Source of the DNA: Gyrodactylus bullatarudis
Lineage: Eukaryota > Platyhelminthes > Monogenea > Gyrodactylidea > Gyrodactylidae
NCBI GenBank assembly: GCA_012064415.1
Contig: SSNU01000352.1
Location: 1-58,960 of the forward strand
Direction: 5' to 3'
DNA length: 58,960 bases
Shown: piece after piece, positions 44,733-56,292 of the stretch
Layout of the letters: each line of letters opens with the position of its first letter
How positions within the stretch are numbered: position 1 is the first letter of the stretch
Notes under the pieces: model-generated
The model's database searches: none
The model's input: the letters and a program-made list of their open reading frames with translations, nothing else
Told to the model about the DNA's origin: nothing
Made by a program: the position numbers and the translations under genes

Positions 44733-46139
44733 ACTAGCTTTAGATCAGTGACAGAGCATCAAAAAATAAGACGCTATTCCCTATTTATAGGACCATGAAA
44801 TTTTGGCAACAACAAGAGTTAGGACTTGATGAAAAATATATTGGACAAATTGAAATTTCTGATAAATATAGTCAGAGGGATCTATTACAGTTTTTGAGCT
44901 TGAAATTCCGATGCATATTTCGTAAGGACTTGCATAATCTTTATGTGTGATGTAGCTCCCATCCTTGGCATTTTGAGAATAAATTGAATTGAAGAAGTTA
45001 GATTTGCAGACCAATGAAATTAGAGACCTCAAGCGCCTAATTTTTATTTTATAGCAAGGAAAAAATTTTTAGAAATTGGAATAACGTGTGGCCATAAGAA
45101 ATTTCGCCAGTAATCAAAACTTGAATTGGATAGACCTTTAGGACTTTTTAATCATTGATAGCTTTAGATTACAAAGATCATTCTAATTTATCTACAATTT
45201 CAAATACTCAAGCAGGGACTGAGTGTACGATGAGAATATTGAAAAAAGTTTGAGGATATAATGACATCGTTCTACATACATACATATATATACTTCCTAC
45301 AGCACACATATAATTTAGAATCATCTTCTATTGTAAAACTACTGATATCCCATATACATTATTGTAAGTTCTCTTTTATCATTTCCAAATTCAATAAAAA
45401 GACACTCTTTTGCTGAATAGCATCGAGAAATGTAGTTGATGAGATTTGAGTAACTCACTCATGAATAACAAAATAAAAAGATTATTGATCCAATAGTTTT
45501 TGAGTCTATGTGTGGAATACTTTGCAATACTTTAGATCTAATGAAAATCTTACATGAATTTAACTGCATAGATACCATTATTTCCCTCTTCAATAAATAT
45601 CATTTGATGTCTAACACAACTTAAGAGTAGCAATATAAAATTATAAACTTGTTTGTTTACGAACCCTTCCCAAGACCTGTTAGAGTATCTTAAAATTAGA
45701 TTAAATTGTCTAGTCGTTTTGTACTCTTATCAGGTAGCTTCGTAAACATAATCTAACACTCACGAACACGTGAACATTAAAATGAACCTATCTCAAGTTA
45801 GAGTATTGAAACAGTAATAGCAAAATGATTTTCCACAGGTCTTATACGTTACAGGTGAATTCCTCGTTTTCTATCCCTTTCTCCCCAAATCGTATTTAGC
45901 ATCTCCCTTATATACCTAAACCATGATTTTTCTTAACCAATGAGAGAACAGAAAACCCTCAACCAATGAAATTTAAGCACAGTTAATTTTTAATTTCTAA
46001 GTAGGATTCCTGATGTGTTTCACATAAATAGCATTAAATAATATTTTTTCGAAAATATTTTTATGTAAAAGAATTAGTTATATAAAGATTTAAATGAAAG
46101 GGATAGAAAATGAAAGCGGACTTCACCTGTATTACATGA
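44733..46139. other. Gene-free stretch
   Basis: No supported gene. Two CCAATGA motifs lie near 45.94 and 45.96 kb. Confidence 0.3.
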
Positions 46140-46235
46140 AAGAAACCAAACCTCTCTGAATGGGAGAAATGATGAAAAAATTGAGAATTTTGTAAAAACC
46201 ATAAATTCCCATCTTCATATTAACTAGCTCAAGTA
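46140..46235. repeat. FB-B terminal fragment
   Basis: 'aaccataaattcccatcttc' followed by atattaactag is the FB-B right end. Confidence 0.6.
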
Positions 46236-46693
46236 TCCAATTTGAAGTAGGATAAAATTGGAAATCTAATTGAATCATCCCTAGATAATTTCTTGATTAA
46301 ACTAATTGGAATATATAATTTTTTTGGGATCAAGAATATGGTTATTTTTCAAATTTCAAAAAAATGGCATTCAGGCATAAAATCTAAGTTTGAAAAATAA
46401 TTCCAACATTTTTTATGGTCACATTTTGATTTGTGACACTAGCGATGATTTTGTTCCTGATTATCCGGAGAAAGAGAGTATTCTCATCTTCATGTGGGTT
46501 TATATAAAAAATTATGAATAAAATTTTTTCCAATGATTTTTTCAGGTGAAAACAGTTGGGATTCGCTGCTAGTATCATTAACCATTGTTCCCTTCTCATG
46601 TCTCTATCCATTGTTGGTTGTTCAATTAGACTTTAATGTTTTCTACCTCTGTTCTCACTCTCCCTGAATCTATTCATCGTATATTGTGTATTG

Positions 46694-47146
46694 TAGACTT
46701 GAACGAAAATTTCCAAAATTACTTAAATAGCCCATCGATATGATTGAATTATGATTCAAGTATTTTGATACTATCTCACCAAATTTCACTTCAAAATATC
46801 ATTTTATGCTTCTAAAATAAGATAAACAAAATTTTCAAATTGAAAACGTTCCATAGTAAAAACGAAAATAGTAAAATTCATGAAAAATAAGAGAAATTTA
46901 ATTTTTTAGCAACTGAAAAAACAATTTTAATAGTATTCAAGTCATTTTCGCAAATTTTTTGTAAGAAATAGTGGGAATTCAAAAGATGAATAAAAACGTT
47001 TTTAATATGAAAATTTTGTTATCTTATTTTAAAAGCATAAAAAGATATTTCGAAGCGAAATTTGGTGAGATTAAAATACTTGAAGATTAAATTTATCATA
47101 TTGATGGTCGATTTAAGTAATTTAGGAAAATTTCGTCCAAGTCTAG
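46694..47146. mobile_element. Foldback MITE family FB-C, complete copy
   Basis: TAGACTTGAACGAAAATTTCC and GGAAAATTTCGTCCAAGTCTA are inverse ends (one mismatch). Internal paired blocks: 'aaaatattctcaccaaattt'-type sequence near 46,780 against 'gaagcgaaatttggtgagat' near 47,055. Second copy at 55.01 kb, fragments at 40.04 and 53.73 kb. Confidence 0.8.
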
Positions 47147-48949
47147 TGTCTTGTATTAGATTAGAAACCTTGTTTCTTCAAATCGTTCAATTAAACTTTA
47201 TAGCCTCCCTTTCACTGTATTGAATTGAACTTTAATACCAATTTTATACTTTATATTACTTTTCTCCTTCACTCTCAAATTATCTGTTTTTGAATGAAGT
47301 AAAATAATAAAAAAACAAGGATCACGTGTAAGAATGATAGAATACAGTGTAATTGGTTATTTCTCCCTCAAAAATATACAAATTTTTATCTCATCTTTGG
47401 ACACCACCCTTCCACGCAACCATTTCCTAATTACTACAACCATACATGAAAGGATCTTTTGTATTTTCTGGTAAACGTAGATAATTGAAATTGCATTGGG
47501 TTTCTTTTTCTTCTAGAAAAAAAGTTTCCCTCCGACATTGGTTCCTGATTATTTCTATACACTTTGTTCAATTTGAATTTTCAAGAAAAATATAGAGAAC
47601 TTTCCGAAATCATCTCTCAATTATATTGACCAAAAGATATCCTCTATCTTCGTAATCAAAATTGGAAAGTATCCATTTGAGTTTGGGATTCTTACTGTGT
47701 TTGTATAAATATAGGAATTCCAAGAATTTCGACTCTCTGAGTAGTTTATTAGTTTCTACTGGCTGGTACTTGAAGACTATATACTTGAAATTTATAACTT
47801 GGAGCTCACACATTTATTTACATATTTATTTATTTCTAGGCCAAATTTTTATTAACTGTAGATATAGAGAATGGTTACTCAGCCATATTTGTGGACAAAT
47901 TCATCAACAGATCTGATATCATAGACGATGAAACAAACAGTCCCTATCTCTCTTCGTCAACATCAGCTCAAAAGGTGAACCTCATCAACCAATCAGAGGA
48001 TTCCATAAATGTACTTATTCTCTGTATAAATATCTAGCCAGTAGAGTACAGAAAAAAAACTATCAAAATTACAATTCTCGAACAGATTTTAGTAATAAAC
48101 AGATAGAGAGGATTTTATTTACGTGAAAATCTATTCTCAGAACCATCTGAGAACAAAGGTAGAAATTTGTATTACTTTTGAGGCCCTAATCACAACGATG
48201 CATAGATCTGGCCACTTCCATTGGTTCATTGAGATGGGGTAAACGAATTGGAATCCATTTTAGTCGACAATTGATGAGAAAATATGATCAAAATTAACCC
48301 TAAGCTCAGTGGAAGATTGTTGATTTTAGTTTGATTAAATATTAAAATTTTAATAAATACAATATTTCGTAGAATTTTACTCCCAAGATTTTATTTCAAT
48401 CGATGAATTTTTTGCTCTTCTGGTTGATGGCTTTGTAATTATCTTGTCGGAATATAATCTACGATAATTCCAATATCTCTCTATAAAGCTTATTATTAAT
48501 CTTCTATCTCATCTTCCGATCCAAATTTGTTTATAACTCTTTATTTCGGGTCTGTTTCAATGAATTCAGTCGTTATATATGTGTATGATTTATAAATTGA
48601 TGATATCGGGTTAAAACAAATTAGTGAAACTATATGATAAAAATAGATTTGATTTCGATACTACTCATACGGGAAGCAAAACAACAAAACCAAAGAAAAA
48701 TGAAACTAATATGGATACTATCCATTGGATAGGGATGGAAATTATGAATATATTCTAATTCCGGTGAAATGTTGTGAGGATGAGCCATCCAAAATTGACT
48801 TAGAATCAACAGTAGAATAATAAATCTAAATGTTATAAAGATGGAAGTTCATGATTACAAAATAGTGTTTTAGAGGCGTTAATTAACCTCTGATTTTATC
48901 TTAGAAATAGAAAAATTCAAAAAGATAGGCGATGCCATTTTTGTTAAAA
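47147..48949. other. Gene-free stretch with a promoter-like block
   Basis: An exact ACCAATCAG (47988-47996) followed about 35 bp later by gtataaatatc looks like a CCAAT/TATA promoter. No coding frame follows that I can support. Remaining sequence shows nothing distinctive. Confidence 0.3.
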
Positions 48950-49012
48950 AAATAACGCTTTATTTTGTGGCATACTCACCCGGTTTTCCATGCCAGGTTT
49001 GTACACAAATAT
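48950..49012 (-). ncRNA. Hammerhead-like motif, heavily decayed copy
   Basis: Minus strand: GGCATGG, GGGTGAGTATGCCACAAAATAAAGCG, TTATT. Spacing and the GTATGCC loop are kept and the short stem III AUAA/UUAU is possible, but the CTGATGA core has at least two changes and stem I is lost. Confidence 0.4.
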
Positions 49013-49089
49013 TTCAAAAATAGATCTGGCCCTGCTTTTTGTTTACCTCGTGGAATGCAAAGGCTTTTTGTGAGTTTCTGCAGCCGAAA

Positions 49090-49305
49090 TCTTTGTCTAA
49101 TGCTGATCTCGAATATCAGCACATAACTGCTTCAAATCTTTGTAAAAATTTTGGATTCGAAAGTTGGAAAAGTGGAAATTTGGTGCGTTTTTGAAATTCG
49201 AAAAACGGCCTAATCTGATTGAATTTTATCAGAAATTTTTAAAAATTTGCACTTTATTTGCTGATTTTATTGTGGAATTCGAAAGATAAATTTTTTGAGT
49301 TATTA
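49090..49305. repeat. FB-A fragment
   Basis: Contains 'tttgtctaatgctgatctcg', 'aatatcagcacataactgct' and 'gaaaaacggcctaat', the FB-A arm blocks; no paired ends. Confidence 0.55.
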
Positions 49306-49349
49306 GTAGTAGCAAGATTCCCTATATACTTGAAACTATCAGATAATTT

Positions 49350-49467
49350 CGAAACCGAGTAACAAGATTAACTGAATTCTACTTAAAATTTTTACTACTA
49401 ACAATATAACTGAATTATATCAGGGAATCTTGAGACTATCAAGAGTAACAAGATTAACGGTAACATC
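49350..49467. repeat. TIR-G fragment
   Basis: Ends 'caagagtaacaagattaacg' then gtaacat, identical to the TIR-G right end. Opposite side carries 'cgagtaacaagattaactga', a subterminal block of the same family. Confidence 0.65.
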
Positions 49468-49559
49468 ATGAGAATCATTTCAAGAATCTGGATTAAACTC
49501 TGACCCAGGTTGAATTTAGGTGATCTGAAAAATCTACTCCTAATAAATACATTTAATCT

Positions 49560-49650
49560 AGATTCCAAAAAATCTTCAAACTTTATTTCCTGATGAGAAA
49601 ATTGAGAATTTGCTAAAAATCATAAACTCTCATCTTCATATTCAAATTAT
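49560..49650. repeat. FB-B terminal fragment
   Basis: 'gatgagaaaattgagaattt' and 'ctctcatcttcatatt' follow the FB-B right end. Confidence 0.5.
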
Positions 49651-51900
49651 CTACTCATCTAATGTCTGTAAGATTATTTTTCTGTAAAAGAGAAAATTCC
49701 AATTTCCCAGCCTAATAATGATTGGATGGAAAATTCTACTCATGCTTCATTTGGTGTGTAAAAGAAATTTATGACTACTGGGCGTGGAGATTTGTTCAGA
49801 CATAAATTGGATCTCCTCTATCTCTTCTTCTCATATTAATTACAATAATGACTTGGTGTGTGGATGAGGGTGTGTCTACTAGCCACATTGTCGGATCAGC
49901 ATCTTGTAAATGATGGCGTTGTCTACTGTGTCAAATGCGCGTATTTGCATTTAAATAGCCTTGTGAAATTTATCGAATTTCGTCGCATTTTAATTACACT
50001 TTTCTCACGAATTAATTCTCTCGTTTAAAGTCAAGCTAAATAATTATAATTGGCTTTTGCATGCCTAGTTACGCACGAGAAGCAAATTTTATTTCCTTCA
50101 TTTTGTATTCTATATTTTAAGTTATAATTTTTAACACTTGGAGTCTCACTCTAACACATAAAGGCACATACGAACTATGTAAGTCATTATGATCCATTTA
50201 AGGATCAGAAAATACTTCGTTTACCACCCATTCGTTTCTTGGAATACACAGAAACTTGAGCTCTATCATTTGTTAAACACGTGTCATACTAATTTTGTGT
50301 AAAACTTTTTTTTGAGCCTGTTAAATTCACATATGCAATCGCCAGGACTCCATTTGCTAAAACCTAAAAGATATTCAATATTTGGATCGAAAAACGAACC
50401 AATTTTTTTATCGATAAAACACAATTTATTAAAACTTAGGATTCTCAGCCATTGGTCATTCAAACGTTCGCCTTCTTCAGTGGTTTCGACCAGCTCATCA
50501 AACACAAATTACTATTTATAAACTTTCATGATCTCATCCCTATCATTTTCATCCAATCAGATGAGAGAATAACATTATATGGTAATTAAGTAATGATAAT
50601 TATCACTACTATGATTGATTTTGATTGGTTGATTTTATTTTTCTGAATTAATTCATTGACTTAAACCGTAAATATCTATTTGAATTTTACAAGATATCGA
50701 AATAAAACTATTAGAAAGAGCACAAAATTTTGCATAAGATAGAGTCTTAACACTCCAAGATTTATGGAAAATGTGAGCTCTAGCGAGCTTTAAAAGCAAA
50801 AATATATGACAAATTTTATGAGTTTTTACAGCTACTTCAAGTTTAACTCCCGGTTTTTAAAAAAAGAATTTTTCGCGTCATACTGAAATATACCTCATTA
50901 TACGCAGGATTTTCCGTTCTGTAAAATTACCTAATTAGTTTAATTGTGTAATTGCGTTTAAGACAAGTAATTTGAAGAAATATAAGGTCTAATTTGGGAT
51001 TTTCGCATATTTCAGTTTTTTGGGAAATTTTTAGTTTTTCTACGATAGATTTTAACAGAAATTAAATTTTTGGAATCTGTGGAAAGTTCTGCACAAATCC
51101 TGAAAATATTATCTATATATCTAAAAATCTATTTTTTTATTTCGCCCCCCCTTGTAATCAGAAGAATAGAATAGTAGACCTTATTTTTCATTAGATTTAA
51201 TTTAACTTTCTTCTTTTGCCAAAAAGCTGAATCCAACATTGCTTAATGTTCACTTTGCCAACATTTCCACGAAAAGTATCATTACAATTGCCAATTTCAA
51301 GAGCCTTGTCAATTAACCTCTTTTAAAGTTTTTTTTGAACTCTGCGAATTTTGACCTCGTTCCATTGAAGAAGGTATTTGACTATCTCAGTATCGAAACG
51401 ACTAGAAGAATCTTTGGATAACGAAATTTTTGGCTATGATCTCATGAAAATATATAAATTGTAAAGAGTTTTTGATTAACTTGTCCTACCACTGGACTCG
51501 AGTATTTTAATCACGTATAGTAATGAGCTCTGGAAATTTCAGCTGAAAATGTTGGCTCATCCGATAATGTATGACATACAGTGTTAATCTTATCTATCTA
51601 TATCTACTCTTATTTCATCGTAAAGTAACATTTGAAATTAGATTTTTAACACCTCAGGGATTTCGCTAACGGAAGAAGTAAGGTAATTTTCCCTTTCATT
51701 AGTCAAGGGGAGACTTCCTGCTGCCTACTCATTCATAAGGGTATTCTTTGTAGTTTTACTTATAGTAAACTAAATCATCAACTAACGAGAATTATACCTG
51801 CGACATGATTAGTATTAGCTTACACGAATTTTGCACTGATTATGATTTTAATGTAGGGTTTTTTTCCAAGTTTTTTTAAATATCTTTAATTCCATGAATC
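49651..51900. other. Gene-free stretch
   Basis: About 2.2 kb. A minus-strand 73-codon frame (50284-50505) contains E-E-G-E-R-L-N-D-Q-W-L-R-I and could be part of a decayed retroelement, but is not assignable. Otherwise nothing supported. Confidence 0.3.
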
Positions 51901-52741
51901 TATACTTTTTGCAGTTCGTTAAAGAAGATATAAATTCGATAAGGAATTCGTGAAATTCAGTAAGAAACTCGCGAAATTCATTAAAAAATTGTATTTTAAA
52001 ATGTCATTATTGAAGGAAGATATGAAATTCAATAGGGAAGTTGTGAAAAACGATATGGAATTAATGCAATTCATAAAAGGAAAATTTTATCTTCCTTTCG
52101 CAATAATTTAGAATAATAATATTTCACATGGTTTGTGAATTGTATTATTTTATCTAGAGTTAATTTGGCTTCCTCTGCGATCTCCTAGAGTCTTCTCATA
52201 CAATATTCAGCAAAAGGAATACCGTCTTGTCCTCTTAGGTAGTCAATATTTTCTCCTTTGTTCAACGTTCGATGTGATCAATTAAGCTTTGTAGAACTTG
52301 TGGCGTTTTTTGACATTAATCATTGATATCAACAATTATAATTATTCTTCTTCGAGGTAAACTCTCTCTGGGATTGCGGATTCATTTGTAAGCGGTTGAA
52401 TATGGCACTCCCATGTGATTAATGAATTAAGACCAATCTTCACACAAAACCACACTAAACTCATCAATCCAATAGCTTACCAATCAGAAGACTAATTGCG
52501 ATAATTGAATTTATTCACTACATTTAAAGAAATTTTTATCTTAATTTTGTCCCCTTTGATTGACGAATAAAACTTGAATATTCCTTAATAAATTGCATCA
52601 ATTCCATATCGTTTTTCACAACTTCCCTATTGAATTTCATATCTTCCTTCAATAATGACATTTTAAAATACTATTCCTTAATGAATTTCACGAATTCCTT
52701 ATCGAATCTCATATCTTCCTTAATAAACTGCAAAAGGTATA
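51901..52741. mobile_element. Foldback element FB-E with internal short tandem units
   Basis: Arms (about 51,901-52,085 and 52,580-52,741) are inverse copies beginning TATACTTTTTGCAGTT and ending aaactgcaaaaggtata. Within each arm a unit like 'gataaggaattcgtgaaatt' is repeated three to four times with variation (cgataagg..., cagtaag..., cattaag...). Loop of about 500 bp without coding capacity. Confidence 0.75.
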
Positions 52742-52794
52742 GAACATTTTAAGCAGTAGATTCTCGCTACACTGTTCGTTATGAAGAAGAAATA

Positions 52795-53190
52795 TTTAAA
52801 AATAATAGCTTTTCAAGGAAATTATGGTATATTTAAAATCTTGAGTAAGCACCAAACCTCCATTTTTTGAACTTTGAGTTGAAAATTATTGGTGATTTTA
52901 AAGGGAGAGAGTGATCAAAAGTCGATTTTTAGGATCATGATTAGACAAATAAATCAAATACCCTGATCAGATTTCGAGAATCTCCCCATCATTTTGAAAT
53001 TAAAATTGAAATTTGACTTTTTGATCATTTTCCCTACTTGAAAATCAATGAAATTTTGATGACTCAAGATCCCTTAAAAAACACGAATTTATCTAAACAA
53101 TTATGGTCATAATCAGTTCCCTTGTAGAATCGTGATCCCTAAAATTTACTTTGGAATCAACAAAAATTTTCAAGATCTGGATTGAGAATT
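52795..53190. repeat. R1/FB-B mosaic fragment
   Basis: Shares 'ttgaactttgagttgaaaat', 'cctacttgaaaatcaatgaa' and 'aatcaacaaaaattttcaag' with copies at 30.2-30.6 and 39.4 kb. Confidence 0.5.
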
Positions 53191-53519
53191 TTGAAAATTT
53201 CATAGGCTTGCAAAGTTTCTTTTACAATGTCTCAAGTAATCAGATTAAATTTCATTCGCTGCATGATTGTTTTAATTTAGATTCGGAAATTTGAGAGTGA
53301 ATCTGAAATAACTTTTATCGATTTTTGAAAATAACGAACATGAGAACTAGATTCTTATTTAAACATCTTTTATAATTATGGTTCTCTGAGATTTTGTCGA
53401 AAAGGAAATTGGAAATCAGTTCTAAGAGAGTTGAGATAAATCTGGTGCTTCATTCTGACTAAGTTTGTAGTCTTTGTCAGGATCGAGTAACAAGTAGGGT
53501 TCTTCAGATTCAGAAATAT

Positions 53520-53815
53520 TCCGAAAAAAAATCATCGAAATCGATAAAAATTTTGGGTTCAAAAGTTGAAAAAGTGGAAATTTGGTGCATTTTTGAAATT
53601 CTAGAAACGGCCTAACTGAATTTTTATCGGAATTTTTTCGAATATAAATTAGCTTATTCCGTTTTAGATTAAAAAAATTTTTTTTCTGTGAATCCGGAGA
53701 AAAATATTAAATTCTCATCTTCATGTACTTGAAGATTAAGTTATGGTTGATTTTAGTAATTTTGGAAAATTTCGTCTAATAACTTTTATGACTTTTTTAG
53801 GCCCTAGAAATAATT
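53520..53815. repeat. Composite of FB-A, FB-C and hAT-like MITE ends
   Basis: FB-A arm (53,520-53,728, ending aattctcatcttcatg) abuts an FB-C end (tacttgaagattaagttatg...cgtct) and then 'tatgacttttttaggcccta'. Three families are joined within 300 bp. Confidence 0.55.
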
Positions 53816-55010
53816 AAAGATGATAAATAGTTAGTTATGAAAAGATAAGAAAACTTACCATATGTTGTTGAAATGCAATGATTATTTACACATTTAGACA
53901 CATTAATTGATGTTAAAGAGTGATGATGTACAACATTAAAAATGTTAACTGTCTGTGTTGAAGAACACGAGAATCTGTTCTATTTTCATTAGGAGAATTC
54001 TAGCTGATTTAACAAATTTTTTCTAGATGATTTTTATCAAGATCTGATACGAAAGCTTGAACTCTAATCCTTATTTCATTTTTATAATTGTGAATAGATT
54101 TTAAAAAATTTCATATATAGTTCTACCAAATATGATATGAACGTCAAAACCTACTGTCCTGTACATATAATATTTTTACTCTGATAATATAATGAAAAAG
54201 GTATGGTTGGCAGTTACAAATTGACAACTTTCTCAAAAGGCAAAAAGTAATTAGTAGATCAAGAGATGAATTTTACAACCAGCTCTCTACCTTTCCGAAA
54301 CAAGTTGCACTGTCAAAATGAACCAATAGAAGGTCCCAAATAAAGCTATGTATTAATATGTTAACCGGGGTGGAGTCTGAAAAGACCCGGAAAAATATTG
54401 CGAGATTTCGGAATTAATTGTTAAATGAAAAGAGTCATGAAAAGACTCCATCAATATTGAACTTTTAGGAAATTTATTAACAGAAATAATAATGAGAAAA
54501 ATAATAAATTTTATAGAAAAATTAATTTGATTGGATATCGTTGGCGTTTTTACCACCATATGCTGGTTTTTGCCTGACTATTACAGCCTTTTTCAATCTT
54601 ATTTCACGCAAATTATGCGTTAGATACTGTTAGATTGCCATATTTAATATTGTGGGGGAGATCTTCCTCGCAAAAAATTTATCAGAAAATAATCTGTGAG
54701 TTTTCCCATATTCATGTAGAACACTCAAATATACGCTTTTTATTCTCAAAACCTTACAAATGAGTTTAGAATCTAACAATAAAATCTTAAATTGACTGAA
54801 TTCTTGTTGGTTTGACGGCATTATTCTTACATTACCCACCAAATTTTAAATATCTGGTTGACTCTGATCTTTTAGGCTTTTTCCTGCTGAATCTCAAGCA
54901 AAGATTGCAGAATTTGCTATGCTATTCAGCTTATTTATTCGAATTTATTTATTTCATCTGATAAATCTAGAAAACATTCTAGCAGTTGGTAATCAGTTAG
55001 AATTTATTCA
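53816..55010. other. Gene-free stretch
   Basis: No supported gene or repeat boundary. Confidence 0.3.
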
Positions 55011-55483
55011 TCGACAAAATTTTGCAAAATTACTTAAATCGCCCATCGAAAAAACTAATCGTCAAATAATTGAATATAATAATCTCACCAAATTTTGCTT
55101 CAAAATACCTTTCCATGCTTCTGGAATAAGATAAACAAAATTGTGAAAATTTTCAAATTTAGAACGTTTTTTATTGTTTTATATTTATAATTTTAACTTG
55201 AATTCACATTATTTCTTCACATGAAGATGTAAAAATGACTCAAATCCTATTAAATTTTTTTTTCAATAGCTCAAAACGAAATTTCTATTATTTTTCATGA
55301 ATATTACAATTTTGATAGCTCAAAAAACTTTTTAAATTTAAAAAGTTTCACAATTTTGTTTATCTTATTTCAGAAGCACGGAAAGGTATTTTGAAGTAAA
55401 ATTTGATGGGATAATATTAAAATACTTGAAGATTAGTTTTTCATATCGATGAGTGATTCAAGTAATTTTGCAAAATTTCGTCT
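55011..55483. mobile_element. FB-C, second copy
   Basis: Left TCGACAAAATTTTGCAAAAT and right ATTTTGCAAAATTTCGTCT ends are inverse, and arm blocks 'ccatgcttctggaataagat' / 'ttatttcagaagcacggaaa' pair across the loop. Confidence 0.75.
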
Positions 55484-55574
55484 AAGTTTACTATTCACTG
55501 AGCAAATTTTCGATTTCTAGCCTAGCTCAGAATCTGATGGACTCTTCAGGAGAAATCGAATGATGTATAAAATA

Positions 55575-56292
55575 TTTGGTCATCAGGAAATCGAATTTGA
55601 TCAAGATTTTTTGGAATCTAGATCGTAGGTTCCACTTTCAGGATCTGAAGAAAAAAAATTTGAAAAAAATCATATTTCAAGAAAGTTATGGCATATTTCA
55701 AATCTAGCGACGGCGCCGAGTTCCCATTTTTTTGAACATTGAGTTAATAATTTTGTTGATTCAAAAGTGAGAGAGTGATTTTTAGGATGAAAATTAGTCA
55801 AAGAACCCGATTATGAGCATAAAAATTTCAATGGACTCGCCAATTTCCAGGGATCTTGAATCATCAAAATTTTATCGATTTTCATGTAGTGAAAATGTTC
55901 AAAAAATCAAAATTCGATTTTCACTCGAAGATGGGCAGATACTCATAATCTGAATCAGCATATTTGATTTCTTTGACTAATTGTGATCCTAAAAATCAAC
56001 TTTTGATCACTCTCTCACTTTTAAATCAACAAAATTATTAACTCAATGTTCAAAAAAATGGGAACTCGGCGCTATCGCTAGATTTGAAATATGCCATAAC
56101 TTTCCTGAAATTTGATTTTTTTCAAATTTTTTCTTCTTCAGATCCTGAAAGTGGATAACATAATTATAAATAGTTTGAAAGAAAAGGTTAATTAGCATAA
56201 TAGATGGATTTTCATGATATCTTTTGGAAATCATGATCATTGGCTAAAAATTGTTGTAAAAATCATGAATTCTCATCTTCATATTAACTATA
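55575..56292. mobile_element. FB-B, second copy, interrupted near its right end
   Basis: The core (about 55,584-56,157) is a long palindrome; 'ggcgccgagttcccattttt' at 55,710 matches its inverse at 56,050. A block of about 100 bp matching 38,886-38,965 in inverse interrupts it, then the family end 'catcttcatattaacta' follows. Confidence 0.75.

Noticed and set aside
50284..50505. 73-codon minus frame with E-E-G-E-R-L-N-D-Q-W-L-R-I
   Set aside because: Suspected decayed retroelement piece, but no second motif confirmed it.
56043..56240. 65-codon minus-strand frame starting M-I-M-I-S-K-R-Y
   Set aside because: It crosses the FB-B arm and the dispersed repeat also found at 38.89 kb; repeat sequence, not a gene.
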